Notes: generated by a model not told the origin, from the letters alone. Shown: positions 1 to 9,446, counted from the stretch's first letter. The stretch is 64,000 nucleotides of DNA from Paenibacillus faecalis (GCF_900289175.1 NZ_LT985747.1:3317624-3381623), one strand, 5' to 3'. Numbers and translations are program-made.

Positions 1-279
1 CCTGAAGATGTGCTGTACCGCAAAAAAAGCCCTTATCCAAAAACGCATAATCCGAACTATCTGACAGCCGTCAAGGAGCAGATCCTTTCCATTCTGGATG
101 ATCCTAGTTCCCCCATTATACCGCTTATAAACACTGCCAAAATCAGAGAGCTTGCTTCCTCTTCCGATGCATCCTCCAACCTGCCCTGGTTCGGGCAGCT
201 GATGTCGGGACCCCAGTTGTTTGCATATCTGGCGCAGGTGAATTATTGGCTGAAAGATTACCATGTGACTATTCGATAA
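1..279 (+). CDS. asnB: Asparagine synthase (glutamine-hydrolysing), C-terminal end only
   Basis: The reading frame is open from the first base and stops at 279, so only the last 92 codons are in the window. The stretch RKKSPYPKTHNPNY is typical of the extreme C-terminal part of AsnB-type asparagine synthases, which make asparagine from aspartate, ATP and glutamine. The glutaminase and synthetase active sites lie to the left of the window. A GTG at 10 is internal and not a start. The gene ends just before a hairpin at 297-348. Identification rests on this short C-terminal signature, so a paralogue such as AsnO or AsnH is equally possible. Confidence 0.8.
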   Translation, partial: PEDVLYRKKSPYPKTHNPNYLTAVKEQILSILDDPSSPIIPLINTAKIRELASSSDASSNLPWFGQLMSGPQLFAYLAQVNYWLKDYHVTIR

Positions 280-296
280 ATGGTGTTTTTTATCTA

Positions 297-348
297 ATAA
301 AAAAGGATATTTCCCATTCACACCTAAATGATTGGAAAATATCCTTTA
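297..348. terminator. Bidirectional terminator between the asparagine synthase gene and rdgB
   Basis: Arms AAAGGATATTTCC (302-314) and its near-complement ending at 347 form a stem with one extra A. A-rich sequence lies on the left and T-rich on the right, so it can serve the rightward gene at 1-279 and the leftward rdgB. Confidence 0.65.
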
Positions 349-397
349 TGTATAGTAAGCGATAATTCGAAACCACCGCTTACATCAAACCAAGCAT

Positions 398-1018
398 CTA
401 TTGCAGCTTCGCCACCAGTTGACGCAGCGCCGCGCCGCGATGGCTGATCGACTGCTTTTCTTCCAGCGTCAATTCAGCCATTGTTTTTTCAAATTCAGGA
501 ACATAAAATAACGGATCGTAGCCGAAGCCTCCACATCCTGCCGGGTTTGAAGTAATCCATCCGTCCACCGTTCCTTTTGTCTCTATCAATTGTCCTGTCG
601 CCGGATCATACAATACCAGAACGCAGACGAACTGTGCTGGACTAAGCAGCGGCTGCTCCGTATCTTCTCCAAGACGCAGTTCTTCAAGCTCAGAAAGGAG
701 TTTTCGGTTGTTATCCTCATCCGCTCCATGCTCGCCGGCATAGCGTGCAGAGTAAACCCCAGGTTCTCCGTTTAACGCCTCCACGCATAGACCTGAGTCA
801 TCAGCGAGAACAGGCATCCCCAGCGAATCCCCGACCGTTCTGGCTTTTTTCATCGCATTTTCGGAAAAAGACTGTCCGTCCTCTACGACGTCCGGAATTT
901 CAGGGTAATCAAACATGCTGACCACTTTTTTACCAAGAGGTGCAAAGGCGTGTGAAAATTCTTTGATTTTACCTTGGTTTCGTGTTGCAACAATGATAAC
1001 GTCTCCCTGCAAATTCAT
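398..1018 (-). CDS. rdgB: XTP/dITP diphosphatase (non-canonical purine NTP pyrophosphatase)
   Basis: This is a cytosolic house-cleaning enzyme that hydrolyses dITP, XTP and related deaminated purine nucleotides to monophosphates. The 206-residue length is normal for the Ham1/RdgB family. The substrate-binding TRNQGK is at residues 12-17, the metal-binding ADDSGL near 72-77, FGYDPLF near 164-170, and the C-terminal SHRGAALR completes the family signature. The gene starts three bases after rph ends, so the two are co-transcribed. The order gerM-rph-rdgB is the same as gerM-rph-ysnA in Bacillus subtilis, which supports all three assignments. Confidence 0.95.
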   Translation of the reverse strand: MNLQGDVIIVATRNQGKIKEFSHAFAPLGKKVVSMFDYPEIPDVVEDGQSFSENAMKKARTVGDSLGMPVLADDSGLCVEALNGEPGVYSARYAGEHGADEDNNRKLLSELEELRLGEDTEQPLLSPAQFVCVLVLYDPATGQLIETKGTVDGWITSNPAGCGGFGYDPLFYVPEFEKTMAELTLEEKQSISHRGAALRQLVAKLQ

Positions 1019-1021
1019 GAG

Positions 1022-1780
1022 TCACACTCCGCTTCTGGTATTGACTGTGCCGATTTTCGCCGCAATAGGTCCAAGCGCTTCCTGCTGACGTGAAATCAGC
1101 TCACGGATTCCTTTTTCACCAAGCTCCAAAATCTGATCGAGCTCTTCACGTGAAAACGGGCTATCCTCCCCAGTACCCTGTACCTCAACAAATTTGCCGC
1201 TGCCGGTCATGACAAGATTCATATCCACTTTCGCCTTCGAATCTTCCTCATAATTCAAATCCAAAAGTGCTTGCCCACCTGCAACACCGACACTGACAGA
1301 TGCCAAATAATCAGTAATCGGGAAAACAGCCAGCTTATGCTGCTCAGCAATTTTATTTGCTGCAATCGCCAACGCTACAAATGCACCGGTAATGGAAGTT
1401 GTTCGGGTACCGCCATCGGCCTGAATAACATCACAGTCCAGCGTAATCGTACGTTCACCTAGCGCATGCAGATTCACAACGGACCTGAGCGCTCTGCCGA
1501 TCAGTCGCTGAATTTCCATCGTCCGGCCGCTGAGTTTTCCACGGTTCGCCTCCCGCTGATTGCGAGTTTGCGTTGCCCGCGGCAGCATGGAATACTCCGC
1601 TGTCACCCAACCCTTTCCTTGTCCTTTCAGAAACGGGGGAACCTTCTCGTCCACAGTTGCTGTAATCAGCACCTTGGTCTCTCCCATTTCGATGTACACG
1701 GAGCCTTCCGCATATTTATTCACATGGGTCGATAAATTCATCGGCCGAAGCTCGTCGCTCTTGCGTCCGTTAAATCTCAT
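1022..1780 (-). CDS. rph: Ribonuclease PH
   Basis: This is a phosphorolytic 3'-5' exoribonuclease that trims tRNA 3' ends using inorganic phosphate; the family forms hexameric rings. At 252 residues it is full length. It opens with the family start MRFNGR and carries the RNase PH core ([14 protein letters not shown] near residues 58-71, [14 protein letters not shown] near 86-99, and [11 protein letters not shown] near 116-126, where the phosphate-binding residues of the family lie). A GGAGGA ribosome site precedes the ATG. It lies between gerM and rdgB in one leftward unit. Confidence 0.96.
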   Translation of the reverse strand: MRFNGRKSDELRPMNLSTHVNKYAEGSVYIEMGETKVLITATVDEKVPPFLKGQGKGWVTAEYSMLPRATQTRNQREANRGKLSGRTMEIQRLIGRALRSVVNLHALGERTITLDCDVIQADGGTRTTSITGAFVALAIAANKIAEQHKLAVFPITDYLASVSVGVAGGQALLDLNYEEDSKAKVDMNLVMTGSGKFVEVQGTGEDSPFSREELDQILELGEKGIRELISRQQEALGPIAAKIGTVNTRSGV

Positions 1781-1876
1781 GTTTTTTTCCTCCTACATCT
1801 TATCGCAATCCTAATTAGCATCCCCTATTCTACCAAAGTGCAGGCATAAAAGCATCTTTTCACAAAATCTGCCTTC

Positions 1877-2929
1877 TTAAATAGGGATTTCATTAATAAA
1901 TTCTGGCTTGCTGACAGGCTCACTGTAGTTGCGCCCATCATCTCCCTTGACTTCGGTCATATCATTCATTTGTATTTTTACCTTCGCGTTATTCGAATTT
2001 TCTGCAACTGTTAACACGACCGCCTGAAGCATCTCGGAAGGAATCTCGTCTCCAGATTCAAACATGCTTTCATTTAATGAAACGGTAAGCGAACCGTCCT
2101 CATTTTTATTCACTCCCGCAACAGACGTCTCACTGGTCATCACCTGCTCCAGACCATCTTCACGCTGAGGACCACGAATCAGCTCGTTCAACGCTGCAGT
2201 TACGGTGTCCTGCCCGGATGCGACCAGACGCGTTACCGGAACATAATATTGAATGCCTGCTGGTGATAATCCTGAAAAATAAACGGTAACTGGTGATGAT
2301 TGGGAATATTGTGTGTCATCTGCCTTTTGCAAGTTAATTCCTAATGTCCGCGACAATGGACGATCAAGTGGCGTACGATTCACAGGCATTTCATTCAATT
2401 TAGCGCCTTCCATCCAAATCTGTACTTTTTCAATTCCTTCATGACCGGTGAGGGTCCAGGTAAGAGCCTCTAAAATTTTCCGTTCATCCTGAGCTTTGTA
2501 TCCACCAAAAGCCTCATTAAATTCAACGACAGCCATTTTATTTTCCTTGTCAATCGTTACATTTTTGATCTGTGTCCCTGCCGGAAGAACAGCACGAAAA
2601 CCTACGGGAATATACCCGGCATAGGCTCCCCCTTCAACCATCACTTCCAGGGCGCCGACAATCGGATCTTTCCCTTCTTCAGGAATACCCAGAGTAACCG
2701 GAGCAAGCATTCCTTTCTGATCAGACAAATACACGGTTGTTTGTACGCCGACCTGACCTTGCATCGACTTTCCTGAAGCAGCATTGATCATCTGCGATTC
2801 CACTTGAGCAGGCGGCGGATCAATAGCCTCCGATTCCTTCCCGCCAAATGGACCACAGCCGGACACGATCATCGGAACCGTGATAAGCCCAGCGACACAT
2901 AGCCCGCGAATATTACGTTTACGCGTCAT
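1877..2929 (-). CDS. gerM: GerM-type lipoprotein with two GerMN domains (sporulation and germination)
   Basis: The 350-residue product begins with a lipoprotein signal peptide: positive residues, a hydrophobic stretch and a lipobox ending VSGC, with the lipidated Cys at about 25. Two GerMN domains follow, roughly residues 75-175 and 210-330; both have the 'V-T-x-L-x-x-L' and 'V-x-L/F-N' patterns. In B. subtilis GerM is needed for normal sporulation and germination and supports assembly of the SpoIIIA-SpoIIQ channel in the intermembrane space. Position next to rph matches B. subtilis. An AT-rich 160-base gap separates it from the divergent pgpA. Confidence 0.9.
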   Translation of the reverse strand: MTRKRNIRGLCVAGLITVPMIVSGCGPFGGKESEAIDPPPAQVESQMINAASGKSMQGQVGVQTTVYLSDQKGMLAPVTLGIPEEGKDPIVGALEVMVEGGAYAGYIPVGFRAVLPAGTQIKNVTIDKENKMAVVEFNEAFGGYKAQDERKILEALTWTLTGHEGIEKVQIWMEGAKLNEMPVNRTPLDRPLSRTLGINLQKADDTQYSQSSPVTVYFSGLSPAGIQYYVPVTRLVASGQDTVTAALNELIRGPQREDGLEQVMTSETSVAGVNKNEDGSLTVSLNESMFESGDEIPSEMLQAVVLTVAENSNNAKVKIQMNDMTEVKGDDGRNYSEPVSKPEFINEIPI

Positions 2930-3090
2930 ATATTGTTCCTCCCTACATTTTGTACAGGTTGTACTCTTATGTATACGAGCCCGTTTTCAAAACATGCCCC
3001 TTCGTTTCCGGTTTCTGGACAAAGTAGTGAAGAAAAAAGTACAATCTATATATTGGTCAAAAACAACTACTACAATAACGGGGTGAGATC

Positions 3091-3648
3091 ATGGCAGACG
3101 AAAAAGCACCTTATAGTCTGAACAGCAAGAAAGTCGCAGAAGCGACAAGGAATCTGCTCCACAAGCGAGGAGTTACCACGGAAGAAATCGCCGAGCTGGT
3201 AATGGTCCTTCAGAAAAAGTACTATCCAGTGTTAACCATGGAAGAATGTATTGAAAATGTAGAGGCTGTGCTCAGCAAACGGGAAGTTCAGAATGCCGTG
3301 CTGACGGGCATCCAGTTGGATTTGTTAGCGGAAGAAGGAAAGCTCCTCTCTCCGCTTCAAGATATGTTAGTCCATGATGAAGGTCTCTATGGCGTTGATG
3401 AGATACTGGCTTTTTCTATTGTAAATGTTTATGGCAGCATTGGATTTACGAACTACGGTTATATTGACAAGTTGAAGCCTGGTATATTGGAGCGGCTAAA
3501 CGATAAATCCGACAAACATGTTCATACGTTCCTTGATGATATTGTCGGCGCTGTTGCAGCTGCGGCCAGCAGCCGTATTGCACACCGAAAACAAGAGGAA
3601 GTTGAGCTTGAAACGCATGGAACAACGGAAGAGGATCATAATCTTTAA
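3091..3648 (+). CDS. pgpA: Phosphatidylglycerophosphatase A family protein (YutG-like)
   Basis: The protein has 185 residues. The middle section has the PgpA-family pattern: YGVDEILAFSIVNVYGSIGFTNYGYID-type sequence near residues 98-125, then LDDIVGAVAAA near 148-158. PgpA removes phosphate from phosphatidylglycerophosphate in phospholipid synthesis. Like B. subtilis YutG it is mostly soluble-looking and lacks the multiple membrane helices of the proteobacterial enzyme. The ATG at 3091 has GGGGTGAG just upstream. The 35 C-terminal residues are acidic and low-complexity. It is a single-gene unit closed by the terminator at 3656-3694. Confidence 0.85.
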   Translation: MADEKAPYSLNSKKVAEATRNLLHKRGVTTEEIAELVMVLQKKYYPVLTMEECIENVEAVLSKREVQNAVLTGIQLDLLAEEGKLLSPLQDMLVHDEGLYGVDEILAFSIVNVYGSIGFTNYGYIDKLKPGILERLNDKSDKHVHTFLDDIVGAVAAAASSRIAHRKQEEVELETHGTTEEDHNL

Positions 3649-3652
3649 TCAT

Positions 3653-3694
3653 AAAAAACCGGGTACCTTCCTTAGAGAAGGCACCCGGTTTTCG
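3653..3694. terminator. Terminator between pgpA and the AraC-type regulator
   Basis: Arms AAACCGGGTACCTTC (3656-3670) and GAAGGCACCCGGTTT (3677-3691) form a strong GC-rich stem with A's on the left and T's on the right. It can act for the convergent pair in both directions. Confidence 0.85.
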
Positions 3695-3718
3695 TTTGCA
3701 AAACGAAAATAATCGGGT

Positions 3719-4621
3719 TTAAGGGTTCAGCTCCAGATTGATCGGACCATCCGGCAACTCATACTCCTCTTCGGAATCAAGAGCGAACATATTACTGGAA
3801 GGCACCTTATGATCCACCTCTTCAAGACGGATTTCGTCGATCCATACCGTTCCGGGTCCGGTCAGCATCACGCCAAAAGCAATAGCGGCGCTCTGTTTAG
3901 GAACATCCAGGACAACGGTGTGCAGCTGCCAATCATTAGTACCTGTGATGGGCCGATCCTCCATGTTATCCAACTGCAGCACTTCATTTTCCGGTCCGTC
4001 CACCCGCATCCACAGCCCTGCTCTTACCGCTACCTTATCCGTTTTCACAAAAGCCGATAACCGGATACGCTTTCCCAAATAATGCTTGGCTTTGAACAAC
4101 TGCGCCAACGACCCAAAACCTTCCTTACTCGCATCTTCGCCTGCATGAATCCTTCCTGACGTTTTTCCACGATGCACAACCTCTGTGTTCACTCCCATCT
4201 CGTATTCCTCGGGATGACTTCCACCTCTAATCCAGCCTTGGGGCAACTTTGTCATCATTTCCTTTTCCTCCTTTACTGTTACGAAAGATGAATAATAGTT
4301 TCGGTACTGCTTTGGCGGCATGCCGAACATTTTCTTAAACGCCCGGCTAAATGCCTCTTGCGTGCCAAATTTATAATCGATGGCAATATCCAATACCCTC
4401 TTATCCGTACGGGCCAGTTCACCGCCTGCGTGGGTGAGCCGGCGCTGCCTGATATATTCTGTAACGCTCATACCTACAATGGACTGAAAAATACGGTGAA
4501 AATGAAACATGGATACTGCCGCATGATTCGCTACATGTTCCAATCGAATATCCTCTAAAAGATGCTGTTCAATATAGCGGATTGATCGATCAATCATATC
4601 CTTGTATTCGTTATAGAGCAT
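3719..4621 (-). CDS. AraC-family transcriptional regulator with a C-terminal beta-rich ligand domain
   Basis: The DNA-binding domain is N-terminal (residues 8-105): two helix-turn-helix motifs with 'VANHAAVSMFHFHRIFQ' and the AraC signature around 'AFSRAFKKMFGMPPKQYR'. Residues about 125-270 look like a jelly-roll, carbohydrate-binding-module-like domain ('RIRLSAFVKT', 'GTVWIDEIRLEEV'), probably the effector-sensing part. This order (HTH first) is like the Rob/SoxS group fused to a sensor. ATG follows GGAGGTAAG. No adjacent gene is an obvious target, so the ligand is unknown. Confidence 0.8.
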   Translation of the reverse strand: MLYNEYKDMIDRSIRYIEQHLLEDIRLEHVANHAAVSMFHFHRIFQSIVGMSVTEYIRQRRLTHAGGELARTDKRVLDIAIDYKFGTQEAFSRAFKKMFGMPPKQYRNYYSSFVTVKEEKEMMTKLPQGWIRGGSHPEEYEMGVNTEVVHRGKTSGRIHAGEDASKEGFGSLAQLFKAKHYLGKRIRLSAFVKTDKVAVRAGLWMRVDGPENEVLQLDNMEDRPITGTNDWQLHTVVLDVPKQSAAIAFGVMLTGPGTVWIDEIRLEEVDHKVPSSNMFALDSEEEYELPDGPINLELNP

Positions 4622-4736
4622 AAAACCTTACCTCCGGGCCCGTCGATGAATTCAGTATAGCAAAGGGGGATACTTCCGTTTTGATCTTTTTTGCGATACT
4701 GAAGGTATTGTAGGTGACCTTTGTCCGTTTTAGGAG

Positions 4737-4799
4737 CTAAAAAGCTCCCCTTGATAAACAGGTTTTATTATTTCCTGTCTACCTATAGAGGAGCTTTTC
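4737..4799. terminator. Terminator at the 3' end of glgP
   Basis: Outer arms AAAAAGCTCC (4739-4748) and GGAGCTTTT (4790-4798) enclose an inner ACAGG/CCTGT hairpin. The A-run on the left suits leftward glgP transcripts. The sequence just left, GGAGC-TAAAAA-GCTCC (4733-4748), could form an alternative shorter stem. Confidence 0.6.
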
Positions 4800-4844
4800 A
4801 AATGCCTTGGGTTACCTGCTTTATAACATTATAGATTATCGCTT

Positions 4845-7286
4845 TTACACAAAATTCGACGGTTGCACCTGCCGGATATCCCAAATATCTTCTGCATACT
4901 GATGAATGGTACCGTCGCTGGAAAATCGTCCCGAGCAGGCGATGTTCACGATGGATTTGCTTGCCCAGTCCTGCGGGTTCAAATAAGCCTCATTAATTGC
5001 AGCTTGTGCTTTAGCGTAGCTATCCAAATCATAAAGCACAAAATATTCATCATTATGCTCTAAAATCGACTGAAAAATGAGTTCAAATTCACGATCATAA
5101 GTGCAAAACGGGCCAGGAACGACCAATTGGTCAATAACCCGCTTGATCCATGGCTCCTGCTCGTAAACATCTCTAGCCAGATATCCACCATGTTTATAAA
5201 ATTCCAATACTTCTTCAGAGCGCAGCCCGAACAGGAACATGTTATCGTCCCCAAGCATCTCGTACATCTCAACATTTGCACCGTCTAGCGTACCGATCGT
5301 CAGCGCACCGTTCATCATAAATTTCATATTCCCGGTGCCGGAAGCCTCCTTGCCGGCTGTGGAAATCTGCTCGCTCACATTGGCTGCGGGAATGATTCTC
5401 TCCGCTAACGATACCGAATAATTTTCCAGAAACAACACTTTCAATTTGCTGTTGACCTCGGGATCTTTATTCACAACATCCGCGACCACATTGATCAGCT
5501 TAATAATACTTTTCGCCAATAAATAGCCTGGAGCTGCCTTGGCAGCAAATATAAAAGTTCTCGGCACATGATCTGCCGTCGGTGCATCCTTGATTTCATT
5601 GTATAAATGCATGACGTGCAAAATGTTCATCAGCTGTCTTTTGTATCCGTGAAGCCTCTTCACCTGAACATCAAAGATGGAATCCGGATCGACTGTAATC
5701 CCTTGTTTTTGAGCGATATACGCTGCTAACCGCAGCTTGTTGTTACGCTTGATATTCATTATTTGTTCCTGAAATGCCGCATCATCTTTGAACGACTTCA
5801 GCTGAAGCAGTTGCTGCGGATGCTTTATCCATTCTGTTCCGATGCTTTCATTGATCAAATGACTAAGCTTGGAATTGGAATGCATCAGCCAGCGGCGATG
5901 CGTAATTCCATTCGTCTTATTGTTGAAGCGTTCCGGGAACAGATCGTCAAACGGCTTCATCACACTGCCTTTTAGCAATTTAGTATGAAGTTCAGCCACT
6001 CCATTGACACTGTGGCTTCCGACTACAGCCAGATGAGCCATTTTGATTTGATCATGCTCAATGATCGCCATCTGAGACACCAAATACTGACGGTCTGCAT
6101 AGCGTTCGAGCAGCATGCCGCAAAAACGTTTGTTCATTTCCTCGATGATCATATAGACGCGGGGCAGCAGTTCACGTACCATATGAACAGGCCATGTCTC
6201 CAATGCTTCACTTAACAAAGTATGATTGGTGTAAGAAACCGTCCGGGTTGTAATATCCCAGGCTTCATCCCATCCATAGCCCTTCTCATCCATTAGAATA
6301 CGCATCAGCTCGGGAATCACCAATACAGGATGTGTATCATTGATATGAATCGCAACTTTATCAGGCAGCTTTGTATAAGAAAGTTCTAATTTATCGAACG
6401 AACGAAGTATATTTTGGATGCCCGCAGAGCATAGGAAATACTGCTGTTTCAAGCGCAGCAACCTGCCTTCATAGCTAGAGTCGTCCGGATACAAAAATTC
6501 AGAGATCGATTCTACCGAACGAGTATAATCCAAAAATCGGTCATGTCTGTTAAACTCACCACTCTTTATTACAGAAGGATCGATCGATGGCTGCGCACTC
6601 CATAATCGAAGGGTATTCACAATGGAACTATCATAACCTATAATGGGCACGTCATAAGGGACAGCCCACACCTTCTCACAATTCACTGTGTCAAACACAG
6701 GTGAGCCGTTCTTTTCACGTACCTCCACCCGGCCCCAAAAACAAACCTCAACTCTTTCGTCCAACCGCTGCTCTTCCCATACGCAGCTCTTCTGGAGCCA
6801 GTTATCAGGAAGCTCCACCTGATCGCCATCGACGATTTTTTGTTCAAACAAGCCGTATTTATACCGGATTCCGCAGCCGTGACCGGGATACTTCAAGGAA
6901 GCCAGAGAATCAAGAAAGCATGCTGCAAGACGTCCCAATCCTCCATTCCCGAGACCCGCATCCGGCTCTTGTTCTTCAATTTGTTCCAAGTCCCAGCCTA
7001 AATCGAGCAATCCGTCTTGAACCGTTTTCAAGATACCGAGATTTAACAGGTTGTTGCCCAGAAGCCGGCCGATCAAAAACTCGATTGAAAAGTAATATAT
7101 CTGCTTCTCCTGCTGCACTCTATAATTCTGATTGGTCTTCGCCCACTCTTGACCGACCCATTCTCGAATGAGACCACCGAGAATTTTATAAATATCACCT
7201 GCCGTCGCATCTTCCATACTTCTTCCCAAACGACTGACCAACTGTTCCTTGAACACCGTTTTGAATAATTCCTTGTTGTTAAACAA
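4845..7286 (-). CDS. glgP: Glycogen/starch phosphorylase
   Basis: The enzyme releases glucose-1-phosphate from alpha-1,4-glucan ends. The 813 residues are full length for GT35. The pyridoxal-phosphate lysine is in SGTGNMKFMMNG (Lys at about 655). Other landmarks are DAGLGNGGLGRLAACFLDS near 109-127, IHINDTHP near 317-324 and KRLHGYKRQ near 546-554. The start is TTG at 7286, with AGGAGG nine to ten bases upstream; the next in-frame ATG lies inside conserved sequence. Unusually it stands alone, not in a glgBCDAP operon. A leader of more than 200 bases precedes it. Confidence 0.95.
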   Translation of the reverse strand: MFNNKELFKTVFKEQLVSRLGRSMEDATAGDIYKILGGLIREWVGQEWAKTNQNYRVQQEKQIYYFSIEFLIGRLLGNNLLNLGILKTVQDGLLDLGWDLEQIEEQEPDAGLGNGGLGRLAACFLDSLASLKYPGHGCGIRYKYGLFEQKIVDGDQVELPDNWLQKSCVWEEQRLDERVEVCFWGRVEVREKNGSPVFDTVNCEKVWAVPYDVPIIGYDSSIVNTLRLWSAQPSIDPSVIKSGEFNRHDRFLDYTRSVESISEFLYPDDSSYEGRLLRLKQQYFLCSAGIQNILRSFDKLELSYTKLPDKVAIHINDTHPVLVIPELMRILMDEKGYGWDEAWDITTRTVSYTNHTLLSEALETWPVHMVRELLPRVYMIIEEMNKRFCGMLLERYADRQYLVSQMAIIEHDQIKMAHLAVVGSHSVNGVAELHTKLLKGSVMKPFDDLFPERFNNKTNGITHRRWLMHSNSKLSHLINESIGTEWIKHPQQLLQLKSFKDDAAFQEQIMNIKRNNKLRLAAYIAQKQGITVDPDSIFDVQVKRLHGYKRQLMNILHVMHLYNEIKDAPTADHVPRTFIFAAKAAPGYLLAKSIIKLINVVADVVNKDPEVNSKLKVLFLENYSVSLAERIIPAANVSEQISTAGKEASGTGNMKFMMNGALTIGTLDGANVEMYEMLGDDNMFLFGLRSEEVLEFYKHGGYLARDVYEQEPWIKRVIDQLVVPGPFCTYDREFELIFQSILEHNDEYFVLYDLDSYAKAQAAINEAYLNPQDWASKSIVNIACSGRFSSDGTIHQYAEDIWDIRQVQPSNFV

Positions 7287-7522
7287 AAGAAGTGTCCTCC
7301 TGACGTAAAAGTTTAGGTGGCAGTATCTTTAGCAACAACAGAGGGCCTTATCACATGCCCCGAACTGAAGCCTCCCTCGCCTGAGAGTTACACACGCTTT
7401 TTAAACTCAAAATCGTGTTCCTAAAAAGTCCTGATTGTTATGAATATGCTGTAGCCCGCACACTGACACACTTGTATAGATCATTGGGTGAATGTGCTAT
7501 TCACAAGATCCGAAAATGCTAC
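7287..7522 (-). promoter_or_regulatory. Long, possibly structured leader of glgP
   Basis: This 236-base gap carries the glgP ribosome site (AGGAGG at about 7297-7302). Upstream on the minus strand, GAGGG (near 7374-7378) can pair with CCCTC (near 7342-7346) around a smaller CTT/AAG stem. AACTCTCAGG (about 7379-7388) resembles part of a glycine-riboswitch core, but the rest of that fold is not evident. No promoter was assigned with confidence. Confidence 0.3.
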
Positions 7523-8536
7523 TCAAACTAGCCTAAATCGGTAAACTCCCGCTTCCGTTTCCCTTTGTTCTGCCCGTCCTTGCCGGACAAGCTCGGCGAG
7601 ATGAGCCAGCGCTTCACACATCGCAAAGCGCATCTGGTGGATGCCGAGCTGATCGCCGAAGAGGGCTGTGCAGACCTCGAAGGCGGTAAGGCCGCCGGCT
7701 CTAGACAACATGCCGGCAATGTCTGTCAAGCGCTCCTCATGATGTAAAAGGAGCGCGTCGATCCGTTCACGATAATGCGTGAACGGGTGGCGGTGTCCGG
7801 GATATGCGACCCGGACAGGCAGTTCCCGGAGGCGGCGCAGCCCCTCCAGAAAGAGCCAAAGCGGCTCGGCATCGCTGCCGGGCACGAGGCTGACGTTAGG
7901 CGAAATCTGCGGCAATACAGCATCGCCGCAGATCATGACGCCGCTGTCCGGATGATAGAAGGACAGATGCCCCGGTGCATGGCCGGCGGTTTGCACAGGC
8001 AGCCATACACGGCCCCCCATGCGCAGCGGCGTGTCCTCACGGATATAAGTTACTTTAGGCTGGGGGGATACTTGCGCAATAAAGCTGTTTAGGTGCTCAG
8101 GCAGTTGACTCAGCCAGGCTTGGGGCATGCCGTGGAGAGCAAAAAAAGCAGGCATTTCTTCGTTCATATCCGCTGCACCAAAGTCTCCCCACATCAGCCC
8201 AGCCTCTTGATGGGCACGCTCTGACATCCATACATCAGCCCCGCTTTTCTCCTGAAACCAGCCTGCCATTCCATAATGATCCGGATGATGATGGGTGATT
8301 ACAACAGTTGTAATCTCGTCAAACCCAATCCGAAGCATTGTCAGAGCATCCTTCCATTCCTGCTCCGAAGTGTTGGTTCGAGGCCCCGGATCAATCAGCG
8401 TCATCCCATCTTCATCCCGCATGATATAACTGTTCACCCAGCGCAACGGATTCGATAATGTGATCTTGACTTGTATTAGTCCATGCTCATCAATATGTGA
8501 AATTTCCGGACTTTGTCCGCTCATGTTATGTCTCAT
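7523..8536 (-). CDS. Metallo-beta-lactamase-fold hydrolase
   Basis: The 337-residue protein has the MBL metal-binding set: THHHPDHYG (residues about 80-88), a later HAPGH near 187-191, GDAVLP near 204-209 and a C-terminal histidine in AYPGHRHPF near 245-253. The last ~75 residues look like a winged-helix tail, as in glyoxalase-II-like proteins of the YobT/LACTB2 type. Substrate is unknown. The start ATG shares one base with the stop of the upstream methyltransferase (TGATG), so the pair is translationally coupled; a second ATG four codons in is possible. The 3' two thirds are visibly richer in G+C than neighbouring genes. Confidence 0.85.
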   Translation of the reverse strand: MRHNMSGQSPEISHIDEHGLIQVKITLSNPLRWVNSYIMRDEDGMTLIDPGPRTNTSEQEWKDALTMLRIGFDEITTVVITHHHPDHYGMAGWFQEKSGADVWMSERAHQEAGLMWGDFGAADMNEEMPAFFALHGMPQAWLSQLPEHLNSFIAQVSPQPKVTYIREDTPLRMGGRVWLPVQTAGHAPGHLSFYHPDSGVMICGDAVLPQISPNVSLVPGSDAEPLWLFLEGLRRLRELPVRVAYPGHRHPFTHYRERIDALLLHHEERLTDIAGMLSRAGGLTAFEVCTALFGDQLGIHQMRFAMCEALAHLAELVRQGRAEQRETEAGVYRFRLV

Positions 8537-9285
8537 CAGCTCTTCTCCATAGGACGCCGACCGAGAAAAATCATTCTCGGGGACGTTTTCGAATTATATT
8601 TTTCCTCATTATAGTTTCCAAGGACCCGGTCAATGCACAATCCAGCCGCTTCGGCCATAGACATAAATAGATCGAGTCTATAAAGCTTTACGCGCTCGCA
8701 ATAATGACGTGTCTTACCGCTATTCAGATCAGTGATGGATATATCCTTTTTCACATAGCCGCCTTCTATCTGTCTTCTCTCGTCAATCCGTTGGTCCCCG
8801 GATACCCGAAAGGACTCTGGAACAAGATTACGCTCCACAAAATCCGGATTCAAAAAATCAATAATAAATTGTCCGCCTGGCTTCAGAACACGATATATTT
8901 GCTGCAGCACCTTTATATGCTCCTCATCCTTCGTAAAGTAGCCAAATGATGTAAACAAGTTAAGAACCGCGTCAAACTCATCATCATTCACTGGCAAGTG
9001 ACGCATATCGGATAAAATCCAGGTAACCATATTGTCCTTATCCTGCTGTTTGGCTTCCCTTAACAGGACATCGGACAGATCGATGCCTGTCACCTTATAA
9101 CCCGCTTGCGACAAGGCAAGTGCATGGCGTCCCATTCCGCAGCATAAGTCAAGTACTTTGGCCCCTGCCGGGAGATTGAGCCATGATATCATCTTCTGTA
9201 CCTCGTGAGCAGCTCCTTGCGCGTCGCGATGCTGATATACGAGCAGATAATCTTCTCCAAAGCTTTTCTCATACCACTTCGCCAT
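8536..9285 (-). CDS. Class I SAM-dependent methyltransferase
   Basis: The 249-residue protein carries motif I VLDLCCGMGRH near residues 43-53, the acidic end of the next strand GIDLS near 67-71, and 'YRVLKPGGQFIIDF' for motif III. The fold is that of small-molecule or unknown-substrate methyltransferases. The ATG at 9285 is preferred over 9294: AAGGGGG is nine bases from the former but touches the latter. It is first in a two-gene leftward unit with the metallo-hydrolase. Substrate cannot be told from sequence. Confidence 0.85.
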   Translation of the reverse strand: MAKWYEKSFGEDYLLVYQHRDAQGAAHEVQKMISWLNLPAGAKVLDLCCGMGRHALALSQAGYKVTGIDLSDVLLREAKQQDKDNMVTWILSDMRHLPVNDDEFDAVLNLFTSFGYFTKDEEHIKVLQQIYRVLKPGGQFIIDFLNPDFVERNLVPESFRVSGDQRIDERRQIEGGYVKKDISITDLNSGKTRHYCERVKLYRLDLFMSMAEAAGLCIDRVLGNYNEEKYNSKTSPRMIFLGRRPMEKS

Positions 9286-9446
9286 CGGTATCATCCCCCT
9301 TGTCTATTTTTTACGACATAAAAAAGGACTTCATCCCATTCGTATAACTAAACAAAAACGCAAGGGAGTAAGTCACTATAGTATATTCGCCAACAGCGCT
9401 TCTTTTCCTTCGAAGAACTCTTAATAAGGCAGTTTACGCTAAAATG

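Noticed and set aside
3446..3652. 68-codon frame opposite pgpA
   Set aside because: Antisense to a well-supported gene with no ribosome site.
6701..7171. 156-codon open frame on the plus strand
   Set aside because: It is antisense to the conserved glgP coding sequence, has no ribosome site and its translation is not protein-like.
7379..7388. Glycine-riboswitch-like AACTCTCAGG in the glgP leader
   Set aside because: The GCCGAAGG-type segment and the remaining helices of a glycine aptamer are not visible, and glgP is not a usual target.
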